The notes beneath the pieces are model-generated. The model saw only the letters and a program-made list of their open reading frames with translations, was not told the origin of the DNA and did not search any database. Made by a program: the position numbers and the translations under genes. Positions 10,201 to 23,282 of a DNA stretch of 64,000 nucleotides are shown here, in pieces. This DNA is from Enchytraeus crypticus (taxonomy: Eukaryota > Annelida > Clitellata > Enchytraeida > Enchytraeidae). The DNA lies in assembly GCA_905160935.1 (NCBI GenBank), contig CAJHZI010000767.1, forward strand, positions 264,501 to 328,500, given 5' to 3'. Numbering within the stretch: the first letter of the stretch is position 1; every line of letters begins with the position of its first letter.

Positions 10201-10819
10201 GTCATAAATACTGTATCAGTATCATTTAGCTCATTTGTTCCATTGAACTTTTTCTCTCTTGCATATATAGCTGCAAGTTAAGCTTAATATTACTTTATAT
10301 TTTTAATAAAATAAAATAAATATGATTGTATTCTACTGTGCATGTATTCTATAATAATTCATTTACGTTAAAGTCTGACAACTGTTATCTAACTATGGCA
10401 TACGAATTTTTTGTCTACACAAATTGTTAATTGCAAATTAAAATTTATTAAGAATTTTTTAAAGAATATGGCACCGTTCCGTTGATTTCCTTTTGTCTGT
10501 TGCAGCAGTGGTTAACAATGCCCATTTCATTCATTTTGTTTTAACAACATGTGAATCATTTTCAATTATTGAACAACCATTTTCCTCTCTAAAATCTCGA
10601 GTGTTTGACGTCATATCTTTTGAGATAACTGGATGTGCGGAGAAAATGAATTTAAAAACCACTTTAGTTCTGAATCATATAGTATTTATGCACACTTGGC
10701 TGCCATACATGTATTTATTATACTTGTCTCTGTTAATAAAAGTCTGCTTGATCCGCATGTACATATGCTTAAATATCAGAGAAAGGAAATGTATGTTACC
10801 TTGCTCACTCATTAGCAAG
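10201..10819. other. AT-rich sequence; random open frames only
   Basis: A 137-residue frame at 10493-10906 has no recognisable motif, runs into the LINE tail and uses a non-ATG start; not supported as a gene. Confidence 0.4.
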
Positions 10820-10965
10820 TTAATGCACTACATATTGGCAGGTCCATGGCATATAACTCCTCCACATATTTCAGCCCTCCGCTTTTCTCTTCATATCAAC
10901 ATATGAATTAGTTATCTAATCTAGCAACACAAGTCTCGGTCCTCTTATAAAGATCCTCGCCTGAA
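10820..10965 (-). mobile_element. RTE-like LINE 3' tail (older copy)
   Basis: In reverse complement it holds the GTGCATTAA end and the conserved GCCATGGACCTGCCAATA, preceded by degenerate codons of the C-terminus. It is more diverged than the 5.7 and 9.5 kb copies. Confidence 0.7.
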
Positions 10966-11184
10966 TTACACCACTGGGTTGAATTCCAGTAATTAAAAGT
11001 AACTCCTTTTTAGCCTTAATATATAATTAATTACATAAAATGTTTTTAAGACTTAACATAGCAATAGATCTAATGATTGTAATTAATACCTTATGCTTAC
11101 TTAAATCTTAAAATGACACCAAGGCCTATATAAGGCTTACTATAGCGTGAGATTCTTATATGAGACTTCTTCGTTATTGTATGG

Positions 11185-11465
11185 GTTTTCCACGTGTGTG
11201 TATTCGGGTTGTTTGAAGAATAGACCAACCGGTGACTGCACGTGTCGTAGAAGGCGACTAAAGCACTAAGATCCAAACTAACGTCCGAAAGGGCATTCGG
11301 TTGATGAGCGCCTAGGCTCCAGAAATTTGCTACACAATTTTCTAAAACGAATCGAAGAGATTTTAATATGGTATGAGGCAAAAGAGGAGTGGAGAAGGTC
11401 CATTCGTATCCCGATCCTAGTTAAATTGGGATTAAAGGGAAGCTGCTGATGATGCCGATGATGAC
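11185..11465 (+). mobile_element. SINE family C copy
   Basis: Head GGGTTGTTTGAAGAATAGAC, CGACTAAAGCACTAA, middle GGGCATTCGGTTGATGAGCG, tail GATCCTAGTTAAATTGGGAT and a (GATGAT)n end. It is collinear with 28492-28760. Confidence 0.85.
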
Positions 11466-11791
11466 TTCGTTATTGAAGGTTTTACGATCCAGCTTTACTA
11501 TTCAAGTACACATGCATGCACCTAGGTGTACCTTCCATTTGAGAAAGTCTATTATTTAAAAGATCACTTTAGAATTTTAAAAAAGAATTTAGAAAAATCG
11601 TTTTTAACTCTTTCAACTACTACGTTGTTATATAATCTCAATCCTTACAAAATTTCAGTTGCAAAGAATTGCGTCAAAACGTAATGCCAGTTTCGAATCA
11701 TACATGTTCACAGTCAAAGATCTACTGAAATGAGAATCTGAAATCGAGGTCAAATACCCTTCAGTTGAAGTGAAATAAAATAAAGCATATT

Positions 11792-11793
<2 letters not shown>

Positions 11794-11846
<53 letters not shown>
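11794..11846. repeat. (CT)n microsatellite
   Basis: About 26 CT units. Confidence 0.95.
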
Positions 11847-11850
<4 letters not shown>

Positions 11851-12670
11851 GCTTACAGTGCCGCACTATTCTTGATTTATTCTAGTTGACTAATCTTTTT
11901 TAAATTCTTTGCTGTTGCAAAGTGTCTCCTTTTTTGCTATGCTTGCTCTGTTTTATTTTAAACGAGCATAGTAACAATAGTTAAAAATGATAATAATTTA
12001 TGATTAGTATTAACATTAATAACTTTTGATGTTATTGTGTTTGTCGGGAGTAAATAAAAAAGATCTACCAACATGTGAATCGGTGATCTAGGTCAACGCC
12101 ATTGATGCACTAGAGGCTGACGTTACCACAGAACTATGGTTTTGTCTCCTTTGTGCTATGTCATTTTACATACTCGTATTATATAAATCTGTTTATTATA
12201 GACTTTATTTATTTTCTAGTTATTTTGGAGTTAAATTGCAAATTATTGAAAAGTAATATTATTAGGAATTACGTTTGCTGCTTTCAGTACAAAAGCATAA
12301 ATAGTGTGGCAATTGCGATAGCAATAGGTCAGCAGCCTGGTTGAAATGGTGGTTTTCCTATTGGGCTCGAGTGCTGTATGAATCTGTCAGAGTGAAGGTC
12401 GCGGGCGTTGGGAAGACGAGGTGCAAATATGAAGTCAGAACAAGAGCAATTTGTGATGCTGGAGGTGGAACAGATTCCCTTAACAATAATTGCAGACGTT
12501 AACGCCTGGAAATCTTTACGGCAGCTACAAGACGATTGTGCGAAAGAAAAGTCAGATTTCTTGCTCCTTAAAATATATTTTCTGCGAGTATTAACAGTTG
12601 CCTTTTTCAGTATTCTGTGTTAATCGGCTCGTGTTAAATGCATATGTCTTCTGTTGCACTAATTTTTAAG
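11847..12670. other. Mostly unique sequence; possible SINE head at 12065-12150 (minus)
   Basis: On the minus strand TGTGGTAACGTCAGCCTC followed by ACCTAGATCACCGATTCACA resembles a tRNA-like head, but there is no clear tail. A frame at 12429-12623 starting MKSEQEQF has an ATG and moderate GC but no recognised domain, so I do not call it a gene. Confidence 0.35.
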
Positions 12671-12684
12671 TAGTTTCGTAAAAT

Positions 12685-12950
12685 GGTTTTCAGAAAGAGT
12701 TTCAAAATGAACGTGGACAAAACGAAGTGTTAACAACATGTGAATCGTCGGTCAAAATTTACCTCGAAGGTGACCAGATTGAGCAAGTTCAGAGGTTCAA
12801 GCCCAGAGCTCACTGATTGAAGAGAAGAAGGGTGCGTCCTGTGCGGAGAACCACAGTAAAAGTGGACAAGCAGCAACATTCGCCTGGCCAAGGTGCATGT
12901 TGGTCAAGTAGATGCGCTTCAATGTCTTCACCTCGATCAAGCTATATGCT
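12685..12950 (+). mobile_element. RTE-like LINE, decayed reverse transcriptase fragment
   Basis: Codons read FKMNVDKTKC, then after a one-base frame change TTCESSVKIYLEGDQIEQVQ. This is the stretch just before the YLGS block in RTE-type reverse transcriptases (compare MKINIKKTKVM...KLEQVRSFKYLG at 8.8 kb). Downstream is too degenerate to follow. It is a different subfamily from the 8.4 kb LINE. Confidence 0.7.
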
Positions 12951-13571
12951 AACCCTTCTGAGAAATTTAAAAAATTAACATGAGAACTACAGTTGGAGTG
13001 CTACTGACCTGACAACATCATACATGACATGACAACATCGAGCGCTATTGAGATAAATCAAAGCCGGTGAGCAGAAAGAGGTCAAAGCAGTGTAAAATCC
13101 AACTTCAGAAAATCAGTGCAAAGTTGCTGAAGGGCTACTTACATATTTTAGGTTATTACATTTTAATATTCTTTGTTTAACAAATAATTATTAAGATTTT
13201 CTCAGCTTGCGAAGCAGTACGCACAGATCATGACCTCATTGTTTTACGAATAATCATGATCTACATGTATATTTTAGAGCTGTTAGTCAAGGGCGATCAC
13301 CTTTTCAGATATTTTCATAACCATCCCTCGCTTAATAATTACTTTATTATTTAATGATTTGTATTCGAAGTCACGTCAAAGGAGATATAAGCCTATAGTC
13401 ACGCAATGATCTTAGTCATGAACTCAATTCATGCTCACATCCCTCTAACTCACTCTAGCGTTCTGTCAAATTGTAGGTTAAAGATACAGATTTTAGATAA
13501 AGTTCATGATTGAGCATCACATTCCATGAACAACCAGTTTGACCCAATTACTAAAAGGGTATTGACCCACT
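12951..13571. other. Unique sequence
   Basis: No gene, repeat or motif recognised. Confidence 0.4.
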
Positions 13572-13711
13572 TGGCTGGAACTAGTGGCGATGTCCGTAAG
13601 ATATTCGACCGCGGATTAGCATGTGCGGGGTTCCAATCTTGGTCTTGCCCGTCACTGACATGGCTTTCGAGTGAGGAATCTGACTTTAACATTAGCTTTA
13701 CCAACCTTTAT
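13572..13711 (+). mobile_element. SINE-A copy
   Basis: GGCTGGAACTAGTGGCGATG, CGACCGCGGATTAGCATGTG, degenerate B box GGGTTCCAATCTTGG, CACTGACATGGCTTTCGAGT and TTAGCTTTACC. Full length with a weakened B box. Confidence 0.92.
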
Positions 13712-16379
13712 ATCTTTACTACCGTATCTTAAAATTGTATGTATATATTTTAAGATTCGTATATTTAGTAGCTTAGTTAGTAGCTCTTAAAATATATATG
13801 CAATCTTTAACGATGAAATTAAAATAACTTTTTTGTTCCAACACTAATACCAAACAGTTGCATGATAGTGATATATGATTTATTACATGTAATTTTTGAT
13901 AGCGAAATGAAGAGGTAACAAGTGCTGTGACTTTGGCAACTGCTTTGAACTAATATTTAAAAATTACTAATAAATAAACTACAATGTTTAATGTCCATTT
14001 CCTCACAGTAAGATAATGTTAGGGACATAGTTGTCTAGCATACTTTGTATGCTAGACAACTATGAAGAAACACTATGAAGTCTCGTTTGATAGACGATTT
14101 TAATTTTAATTTTGACGAATGGAACTAACTAGAGATTTTGCTTAATTATTTTAAAATATCCGTTTCATTTATTTATTTCTATTTGAAGTACCAATTAAAA
14201 CAGACAGGACCCCCAATATAGCGTCATTCGCAATACACAAGTGAAAATAATCTTTTATATTAGATTACTGAATATTGTAATGAAATATTAATATTATACT
14301 ATAATATTAACATTAAAATATTAGATTATAATAGTAATATTATATTGCTATTGTAATATAACATTAATATTAATATTCCGGAATATTATAATTTAATACT
14401 GTAATCCATCTGGCATTATCTAATGCCTGCTTAAATAACACTGATAGCTGATGGCGAAGCTAGTTTGATCCAAAAATGCAACATGAAGTGGATTCTAGAA
14501 TGAGAAAATTCTTGGAATTTCCGTGAGCCAAGTGAAGCCTTGAATGGATTCAACCAGTAGTGACGTTCAGTTGGCACATTCCACTTAAACACGAACCTTC
14601 GAGACTTTATATTCTTCTTTGCATTAATTCTTCTCAATAACTCTGTCCTTACAAATTACAGAAGTATTCTACTGCTTTTACACACACTCTTCATTATTCT
14701 CTACTCAACCCTTTACTCCATCATATTCAATCAATCAATCAATGAAGAAAGCAAGCAAGAATTAATCAATCAATTAATCAGTAAGTCAGTTCCTAATTCA
14801 ATTAATTGCTCATTCAAACAATATTTAAAAGATATGAATAAAACTTTCAATTTGCTTCCATCTATTTCTCTACCACTCACTAATATACTTATAAAATGGT
14901 ATCTCCATAGAACACGTTCATACTCTGACGGCACCCACACTCTACTAAGCACTCACTAATGATCAGTCCATCGAAAAGTACATTGATACATCACAATGGC
15001 TTTCTTTACCAAAGCAAGAACTTTGCAAAATTCATGAATTAAAATGCATGATTTTGCATAGACTTTCATTTCCATTCCTCAGTCACAGAGATATTTATAT
15101 TTTGTTAACATTTATTTATCCTCCGATTTATTCTTATTTTCGTCGAACTCAAAATTACACGAAATTATGATTCAAAATATTAGCAAATGTCATATTTTCC
15201 GTGTTTAAATATTTATTTGACAAAAAGGTTTTTGTCTAACTTTCGCATTTCAATATGAAATCAATGAGAGTTTTAAAATATTATGCTTGATATTCAACAG
15301 TGGCTTGCACTGCTGAAACAAGACATGTCATTGGCTCACTAGCTAAGCGGTCTCAGGAACTATTTTAAATTTAATATTGATCTGAAATCATGATGTCTGT
15401 GTATCGAGTCTCAGAAGTGGAGCTCAAAGATCAGAATAGGAAACCTTTGTATATATTGAACTAGTGAAGTTAATAGAGAAAATGAGTTGAGTCGTTTTAG
15501 TGCATTTATCAGTCTCTGAGTTTAATGGTGTTCTCAATGATTATATTAAATGGCCCTTTCAACTTCACTTTTTTAACTAGCTAACAATTGCTCATCTATG
15601 AATAATAATATGTCTTACAGGTTATGATTGCGATTAATTAAAAGTGTATATAAAAAAGCTATTCAAGGTGGGTTTTAAACCCATTTCATCATCTGCCAGT
15701 GATATCGCGAGCTTACAAGAGAGAGTCAACGGAAGTCATTCAGAAGTTATCACCAGTGCAACAACTATCAAATGCTGACAGGCAACATTTTGTAGCCTTT
15801 CTGAGATCAAAAACTTGCTTAACATTCTTCTGAAGCGAATATTTAAAAATAACCAATCAGTGAGAATAAGTAAATAATAATAATAACAATAATAATAAAT
15901 TAATAATTTCGCAATGCTTGTTGCAAAAGTGAAAGACCTGTTTAAAAGGGACTTAAAATATCTATTATATGTTTATCTAAATGTATATTGTAGAGTTGGA
16001 TAGATAAGTTACCGTAAAACTATAAGTTGAATAAAACCTTACAAGAAGCAAATAGACAGTTATAAAGCCTACGTTTCTAAACAGCTTTTTATTGACTCTA
16101 TAAACAGCTTTCAGCGTCAGTTGAGTTAGGAGCAGCCGTTTTGTTCGATACGTACGCATCAATTATAAATGCTGAAGAAATATTACACTTCAAGTACGAC
16201 AACGCGCCCGGTGCCGTCAGATAAAGGTGCGCCTACTACAAATCCATTAATTATTTATTAGCAGAACATACATCAGGAGTTGCGGTAATGGAGTTTGTGA
16301 TTGAGGTTAACTTAGATCGGTTAATCTAAGATTACACCAAGAGACAAGGCGTTCAAAACTCTTAGTATATAAATCATAG
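13712..16379. other. AT-rich sequence without a gene; contains one perfect hairpin
   Basis: Apart from the inverted repeat at 14026-14064 and TAATATTA-rich sequence at 14260-14400 I see no feature. The small frames have no recognisable content. Confidence 0.4.
14026..14064. repeat. Perfect 18-bp inverted repeat with 3-base loop
   Basis: CATAGTTGTCTAGCATAC (14026-14043), loop TTT, then its exact reverse complement (14047-14064). Confidence 0.95.
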
Positions 16380-16528
16380 TATATATATACCTGTATATAT
16401 ATATACATATACATGTATATATACATGCGTATATATATACACATGTAAGGAGATATATGTATATATGCCTTTATCTGATTATATACTGTACATGTATAAT
16501 TGTGTATGTATATATTGTATATATATAT

Positions 16529-16578
<50 letters not shown>
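16380..16578. repeat. (TA)n/(TATACATG)n array
   Basis: Interrupted TA dinucleotides with ACATG islands; Tyr/Ile-rich frames are artefacts. Confidence 0.9.
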
Positions 16579-16582
<4 letters not shown>

Positions 16583-19500
16583 TTCTTATATAGATAATAT
16601 TATTTACATAATGTAAATATTGAAAATGTTATGAACACTGAAGCAAATGAAAAATGTCATTGTGGTATTACTAAGGTTAAACAGCAATGAAGTTTCATAA
16701 TGCTTAATACTTATAAGCTACACAGTTATAGACAAATTATTACTGAACTAGATGTACCCATGTACAAAAATGCACACATCTAGGAAACAATGATCAATTT
16801 CAAATTAAACCTGGATTTGAATATCAACCTCTCAATCCTAAGGTGTACGTTCAACCAATGTATCAAACTTCACTCTTGAAATCAATATGCAAAAATTTCT
16901 TATATATGAAAATAGTGTCTTATTTAGGGATTATAAATATGACGCTGCGATGAATTTTATACTCGCAAAATGACAGTGCTGTTATTAGCATTACTATTTA
17001 GGATTTAGAAATATAAAGCCTCGAAATTTAACGTTTTAAATTTTTAATCCCCACTAATTTAAACTCGCGAAATGATAGAGCGTTACTATTCGAGGATTAT
17101 AATTATGACGCTGCGATTAAATTTACTTTCGCCAGATGACAGCGCTGAAATTAGCATTACTTCAGACAGACAGAAAGAGAGACAGAATTGGCTCATTATA
17201 TATCTAATAGTTGCTGCACAAATTAAAATCATTGAAATCATTTTGTTCAATAAATTTAAAAAAATTTGACGTACTATACTAACAAAATGGTCCCATTTTC
17301 GAATCTGATAAGTTTTTAGCAAAGCGATGATGCACTTATTCAATACATAAACATGATTGAGAGAATATCAATTCGCTCTGAGTCTGAAGCCGATTTGATG
17401 TTATTGGGCTGAAAATATGACACCTTAGTTAAATAACAAATTAGCAAAATATAGCAAAAAATCGTAATGCCAGATCATCTTTCAAACCTTTATTTTGAGT
17501 AAAGGGCGGCTAAAAACAGCAATTAAATAGGTCCATCGGACACCCTCGGAAGCATATTTTTGTAAGATAATGTACACTACCTACATTGCATAATAAAGTT
17601 TAGTAAAGACACCTGTTTCCAATCAGATCAATTTACTTCCTCGATGAAGTGCTCTGTAAAGAGAGATTAGGGGGGAGAAGAAAATAGTATTTTGTGTCTT
17701 AAACTCACAATACGGCAGAGCACAAGAGAAAAAATTGTGAAAATGCATTCAGAGTGATTCAATTAATTAGCGGCAGCACGAGTGCTTACCATCAAACAAA
17801 ACTTGTTTAATTTAGCTCCGTAGTAAAATATTGAACCATAATTACTTCGTCTATAATGGTAAAGATAGGAGCATAAGCTTATTATAAAGATGTTCTGGAC
17901 TCAGGTGTACATTGCCCAAGCTAAGCTTTCAAGAACATTACAGGCTCATATGATCGATACTTTTACATTCAGATCTACAGCAGAGCATCCCAATATAGAT
18001 TTTATAAACCTCTTCAATTTCACGTTCGTTTGGTTTCCAATAGCGCATCAAATCTACGTCATATCTGCGCCACTGGCAAAGCTTGCAAGCGAGGTATTGG
18101 AGCCTCTAATCCCTGTAGCTTAATTACCATATTTCTTAAAGTACACAGCACCTGCCGAATTGTATATATCTGGATAAAGTACGTAGTAGAAAATGGTATA
18201 AATTAAAGATAGTCAGAAAAGTAAAACTCCTCTGTTATAAGAGTCAAAAATAGTCAGTTTTTTAAAATGTCAAAGAACATAATGATCGTATATCAACCCT
18301 TCGCGATAGCATCAGTTTCCTTTACTCTGAACCGATCCGTTGACAGTTAAATATGTACATTTTCAATCTCTTTTCATCTGGGTCTAGCATTTGCGACCAT
18401 CAAGTAAATGTCTTATTCTACATGCATAATACCATATTTATAAGAGTTGTCTCATTTTGGACCCCTTTATCATTTGCTCTTCGGCTTGGCAAATACATCA
18501 GTTCACTGCTTGATGTTGTTATTTGACGACAGTAATACTCTAATTGGTAACTCTAATCGTTGCTGTTGTTCTCTTTGAATATTCTGCCATGATATGGAGA
18601 GGCTAAGAAAATGTTTCTGAATAAAATCAAATCAATAAGTATCGGTTAAAATTTTAAAATCTGTTCAGAATCAGCGAGAAACTTAATTATCTAATTACAA
18701 TCGATTATAAAATTTATTGGTTCCATATTGGCGGAATAGAATTCGGTCGATTTTTTATTCATCAGAGTTAATACAGCAGATAAGATCAATAAATAAACTT
18801 TATTTATTAATTTTACATTCTAAAGTTATGCACATCTAGTCTCTTTTAAAGATACTGCACACATCTCTGGTGGAATACTCTCAAACTGTCCTGATATCAG
18901 CACTGGTTTATCCATGGACGTCATAGAATGCATTAGATTATAAGAGCATTGACGCTTCATTCTACAATTCATTCTCTCGTCTATCTCACTCCATTGCGCA
19001 ATCATTTCTCTTATTAAATGCATTCGTCATGTCGAGTGCTCCATTCTCTCCTACGAGATTATTTAGATATCTCGCATTATACGAGTCACGGACTGAAATT
19101 ATCAACCCATCAGCCATGCTATTGTGCAGGCACTTGTTTGCGAAATGCTGCGCAATGGCAACATACAATTTAGAAAATACGAGTCAATAAATTGATCAAT
19201 AGTAAGATAAATCCATCATTCGATCTAAAGCCGCTTTTATTTTAGCCTCTTAGAATAACAATTTACAAATCTCTTAGAATAATTTCATAGATTTTGATTT
19301 TGTATCACTGTGGAATGATTGTGTGTTGTAGCCCAAGTGGCGAAATAACAGTTGATATATTAAACCTCAGTTTGATGTATTGCTAACACTTTCCTTGTTA
19401 TTATGGCTTTTAGCGTTTGAAGTGCAGGGTAGACCAGTCTGTCAACAGTGGACGTAAACTGAGAGCTGATAAACCATAACAAGTGAAAGGTTGAACAGGC

Positions 19501-19993
19501 GTGTCCTAAAAGGACGCCAAAAAGATCAAGATGTCCATGTGGTGTCAGTAAGTTAATAATGCCAATTCAAAATGTAGACACAATATGGCATTAGCTAATG
19601 CTGCTAATTCAATATTAGTAATCAAAATTTCATAAGATAAATCCAAGTTTAACGTCAGTTTACTGTCTTAAACGCCTGGCAAAAGCGGACAATCACTGGA
19701 TTGGTACCCTGCACCTACTAATCCGTACTCGAGTAACTTGTCTATATGTTGGCAAGTGATGTAAAGAGGCTTTGAAATATGCATCTGAAGATTCATATAG
19801 CAAAGCCGTGCTGAAATATTTTAAGCCTTAGTGCGCTTCTAGGAATCGGCATGAGCAAGAAAGATCTGGAATTTCTAACCAAAATCCTATATGGCAAAGA
19901 GCGCTTGAAATTTTCTAACTTAGGCGATAACAGACACAAAAATGTAAACACGCAGTATAGTGATATGATCAACTATATACATGCATGTTGATT
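16579..19993. other. AT-rich sequence without a recognised gene; one 167-bp-spaced duplicate
   Basis: A 75-bp segment at about 16926-17000 recurs at 17093-17165 (both contain ATGACGCTGCGAT and TAGCATTACT). The frames at 17890-18123 and 18826-19168 have no motif or codon evidence for a gene. Confidence 0.4.
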
Positions 19994-20145
19994 TTAATCA
20001 TTTTTAACACCACATATTTAAACCGTTAGACCTTTTTCAGTATAACACGTCCAGTGAATGTTCCAGCTTTTACTCTCAGATCAGCGCGGCCGGAAAATGA
20101 ACCCACGAGGGTTCAATTCACCTCAGGATCTGTCATTTAAAACTT
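19994..20145 (-). mobile_element. SINE-B copy
   Basis: In reverse complement: a B-box-like GGGTTCATT region, CAGATCAGCGCGGCC seen on the plus strand, TTTACTCTCAGATC and the 3' block ATATTTAAACCGTTAGACC. It is collinear with 58848-59036. Confidence 0.7.
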
Positions 20146-20365
20146 CACGACGTTACCTCTACTTTATTAAGACATTCTACGACATTGGACACACAACACA
20201 GAATATACAGTTTATAACATACCCGTACTTCAGAATATACCGTGGATAACAGGCAGGTACTTCGGAATATTCAGTCAATAACATACCCAAACCTCAGCAT
20301 ACACCATGGATAACTGATTCATACTTCAGAATATACAATACATACATGTAGTATGAGAAAATTAT

Positions 20366-20460
20366 GGCTTTTGAGGTGGTTTCCCGTTGATCTCCTCACT
20401 TATTGATTTGGCGCAGCTTATGAATTCGTGCAGTTAATGGTTGGTCTTTTCTTCAAAGTT
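20366..20460 (-). mobile_element. Family D fragment
   Basis: The plus strand reads ATTATGGCTTTTGAGGTGG and TTTCCCGTTGATCTCCTCA, the reverse complement of the conserved middle of family D. Confidence 0.65.
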
Positions 20461-20519
20461 CCTGACTCAGCACAGAAAATGAAACGAATAATGGAAATCG
20501 AAACTTAGTAAACTAGCAG

Positions 20520-20690
20520 TCAAAACCAAAACTCTGAGACCAAGACCAAGACTAAGGCCAAACCTTTCGAAACCAATACCACGACCATACCACTCGACAC
20601 CATGACCTGGGCCGAGACCAGACCATACGAGATCAAGACCAAGACCGGACCTTCGAGACCAAGACCAAAGCATGCCCAAGAAAACATGCT
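20520..20690. repeat. Degenerate GACCAA hexamer repeat
   Basis: It is dense in GAGACCAAGACCAAG-type words; a related tract is at 21235-21350. Confidence 0.8.
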
Positions 20691-20699
20691 TCAAACTGT

Positions 20700-21210
20700 G
20701 ATTAAATGAGGTGGTAAACTTAATTTATACGTCATTAGGATTGAGCTACATCACAGGATTTGGTTACTAGTCGACACATAGAACAATTATTATAATAGCA
20801 CAGCATAGCTATACTTGCTAGGCTGTGTTAGCCTAATCTACTTGATAGACCAAATTATAACATTTTTTAGTTATTAGTGCCATATAACTAGGATGCTAAC
20901 GGCTCTTGCTATAAATTGGCCGATATAGTCTATAATCTATACATTTCCTTTTGACATTATATTCAGTTTATTTGCCTATAGCTACTTGATATTTCAAAAT
21001 ATTTACTTTACAGTAATATTATTAATCTGCGGACTGTACTTTTCTACTTTTAATTAGTGCTTCGCATTGGGACGTTTCCTGTGTATGTGTTTCGTTATCA
21101 TTAAACTTTCATATATATTTTGCAGATTTAAGGCTGCAGGAAATTTAATAGGCCTCTATCGTATAATATATTTATCGTAAATTGTCCATTCAGAACTTCT
21201 ACAAAACAAT
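20700..21210. other. Unique AT-rich sequence
   Basis: Nothing recognised. Confidence 0.4.
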
Positions 21211-21234
21211 CGAAACAATATGCAGTGGTCTCAA

Positions 21235-21350
21235 AAATATCCGAGTCCAATCGCTTGAAACCAATACCAAGACCAAGACTGGCAGAACCCGGTCTCAAGT
21301 AGTCTTGAGACCGAGACCAGGACATGGGACTACGAGTCTTAAAACTCGAC
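21235..21350. repeat. Degenerate GACCAA/GGTCTC hexamer repeat
   Basis: AATACCAAGACCAAGACTGG and GTCTTGAGACCGAGACCAGG; same type as 20520-20690 with part in inverted orientation. Confidence 0.75.
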
Positions 21351-21658
21351 TCTCGTTTCTGAATGGCTATTCATTGAAGTCTGACTCCACAATAGCTAAC
21401 GAATTTTAGACAAGAAGCAAAGACAAACGGGGCTCATTTCGCACAATCAGATTATTTTAAGATTAAATTTGCACTTTGATTTAAAGCAAATTAAATGACA
21501 TTTTAAATATAGAGTTTTTGAATTAACCTTCTACATGTATAGGACAAAATTAGTTTAAAGATTTTAAGTTATACAGAAAAACTGAATAAGAAATTGGTAT
21601 AATAAAGAATATTTGGAAATTTCACAAAGCAACGAACTTAAGCACAATAATTAATGTT

Positions 21659-21798
21659 ACTGAGTCAGTATCAAGGACGGTTAGATGCCCTCTTGGGAAC
21701 AATAGCCCATAGGTTCAAATTCAGAGCTCACTTCGTCAATTGCAAATTCACTAGACCAGAAACCGCCACTAAACTAGGTTTTAGCCTTTTATATCTTC
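21659..21798 (+). mobile_element. SINE-A2-like copy (degenerate)
   Basis: GGTTCAAATTCAGAGC (B box) and CACTAAACTAGGTTTTAGCC match A2 tails. The head is poorly preserved. Confidence 0.5.
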
Positions 21799-22894
21799 AT
21801 ACGGAACGGATAGAAGACTTAAAGCTCTAAATTTAAGATTTAATTTTTAGAATTGGAGAGTGTTCGTGGGTGAGAGGAAGAAAGAAGGGCTGAGCTTGAA
21901 GATATTGTAGGGTATGAGAGCAGGTGCGGACGTCTGAAGCAGCTGCTAAATTCCTCACTAACGGTGTTAAGCGCAGGCGACGATGATGCAATTCTCCTTT
22001 CTCAGGCGCCCCTGGTGACAATCCCTGTCATAAAGAATCCCTCTAAGTCTCTCTGATTTGTCAAACTGTCAATTCATAAGCGTCAACAAGGTTCAGCCAT
22101 TTTAATATAAAAACAGAAATTTGCTTCTTGACCTGGTTTAGTCAGCGCTTCTAAACTCTAGCATTGGTCCATAACTCATTAATAACCTTACAGCATACTA
22201 ACTTCAATGTCAAGTTTAGAGTAGAAATTACAGCTTCAGATTTACAGATTTAAAGTACCCACTTCCGTTTATTGCAATATTGAACAACTTATAGCCTTTG
22301 CCTACTCCTTTCAATGATGCAAAGTAAACGTATTTCACTTGCAACAACCCCAGCGGCACAGAAACTGCCGTTAAACTTGTCTATTATTAGAAATTATTCA
22401 TGTACGCCTACAGCACATGCATTGCGTGAAGACGAGATATAATAAAAGAGACGGAAAGAGATCACTACAGCCTACATGCGGGTACTGAATATTTTAGTAG
22501 CGACCGAGAACCGAACCCCAGGGGATGCAACAAATAATGAGCTAATTCAAGATCTTTCATCTCTATCCAACTAGATATGCTATAGTTTCATCGATGTCAC
22601 GGACAGCGCACTAAACTAAAGCGAGATGGGCTGTGAATTATTTAATAGAGCTACTGAAGCACGGATCAGTTTCAATGTGTGTCCTTCGTCAGGCTTTATT
22701 CTCACCCAAAATATCAATTACAGCAGCAGCAACACAACTAGAGTGCAACTGAAATCCATGACAATATCTTAAGCAGAAAAGTACTAGCATCATATGAAAA
22801 TATTACGCTCAGTTGTTGGTATATGGATCTTCGTCAAAAACTACTGCTCTTTTATTTTAGTGTAAAAATACTATATTAGGCCCTGAATGTGATT
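21799..22894. other. Unique sequence
   Basis: No gene recognised. CTGCCGTTAAACTTG near 22370 could be an A2 tail remnant. Confidence 0.35.
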
Positions 22895-23095
22895 CAGAAG
22901 AACTATATTGATCACATCACCAACTGATCACATCATCAACTGATAACGTAATCAACAGATCACGTGACCAACTGATCACTTGATGAATTGATCATGTTAT
23001 CAGCTGTCCACGTGACCAACTGATCACGTGATCAACATATCACTTGATGAATTGATCATGTTATCAACTGTTCACGTGACAAACTTGATCACGGC
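22895..23095. repeat. Minisatellite rich in GATCA and CACGTG
   Basis: Degenerate units of AACTGATCACGTGACC type. A higher-order unit with CACTTGATGAATTGATCATG occurs twice. Four CACGTG hexamers are present, one inside the palindrome GATCACGTGATC. Confidence 0.85.
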
Positions 23096-23282
23096 CTACT
23101 GACTGCTATCGATTATGTATACTTGTATTTGATAAATCTAAGTATATATTGACGTTCCTGACATTGACTTTAGGCTCGAAACCGGACGTTAAATTCTTAT
23201 TGATTGCTTGATAGAATATTCGTGACAGTAATTAGGAATCCGGTTTCTTCTGATTTTAATTTACTTTTTGAGGGCATTTTTT

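Noticed and set aside
14026-14064. miRNA precursor
   Set aside because: A 3-base loop and perfect 18-bp arms do not fit a Dicer-type hairpin; snap-back duplication is more likely.
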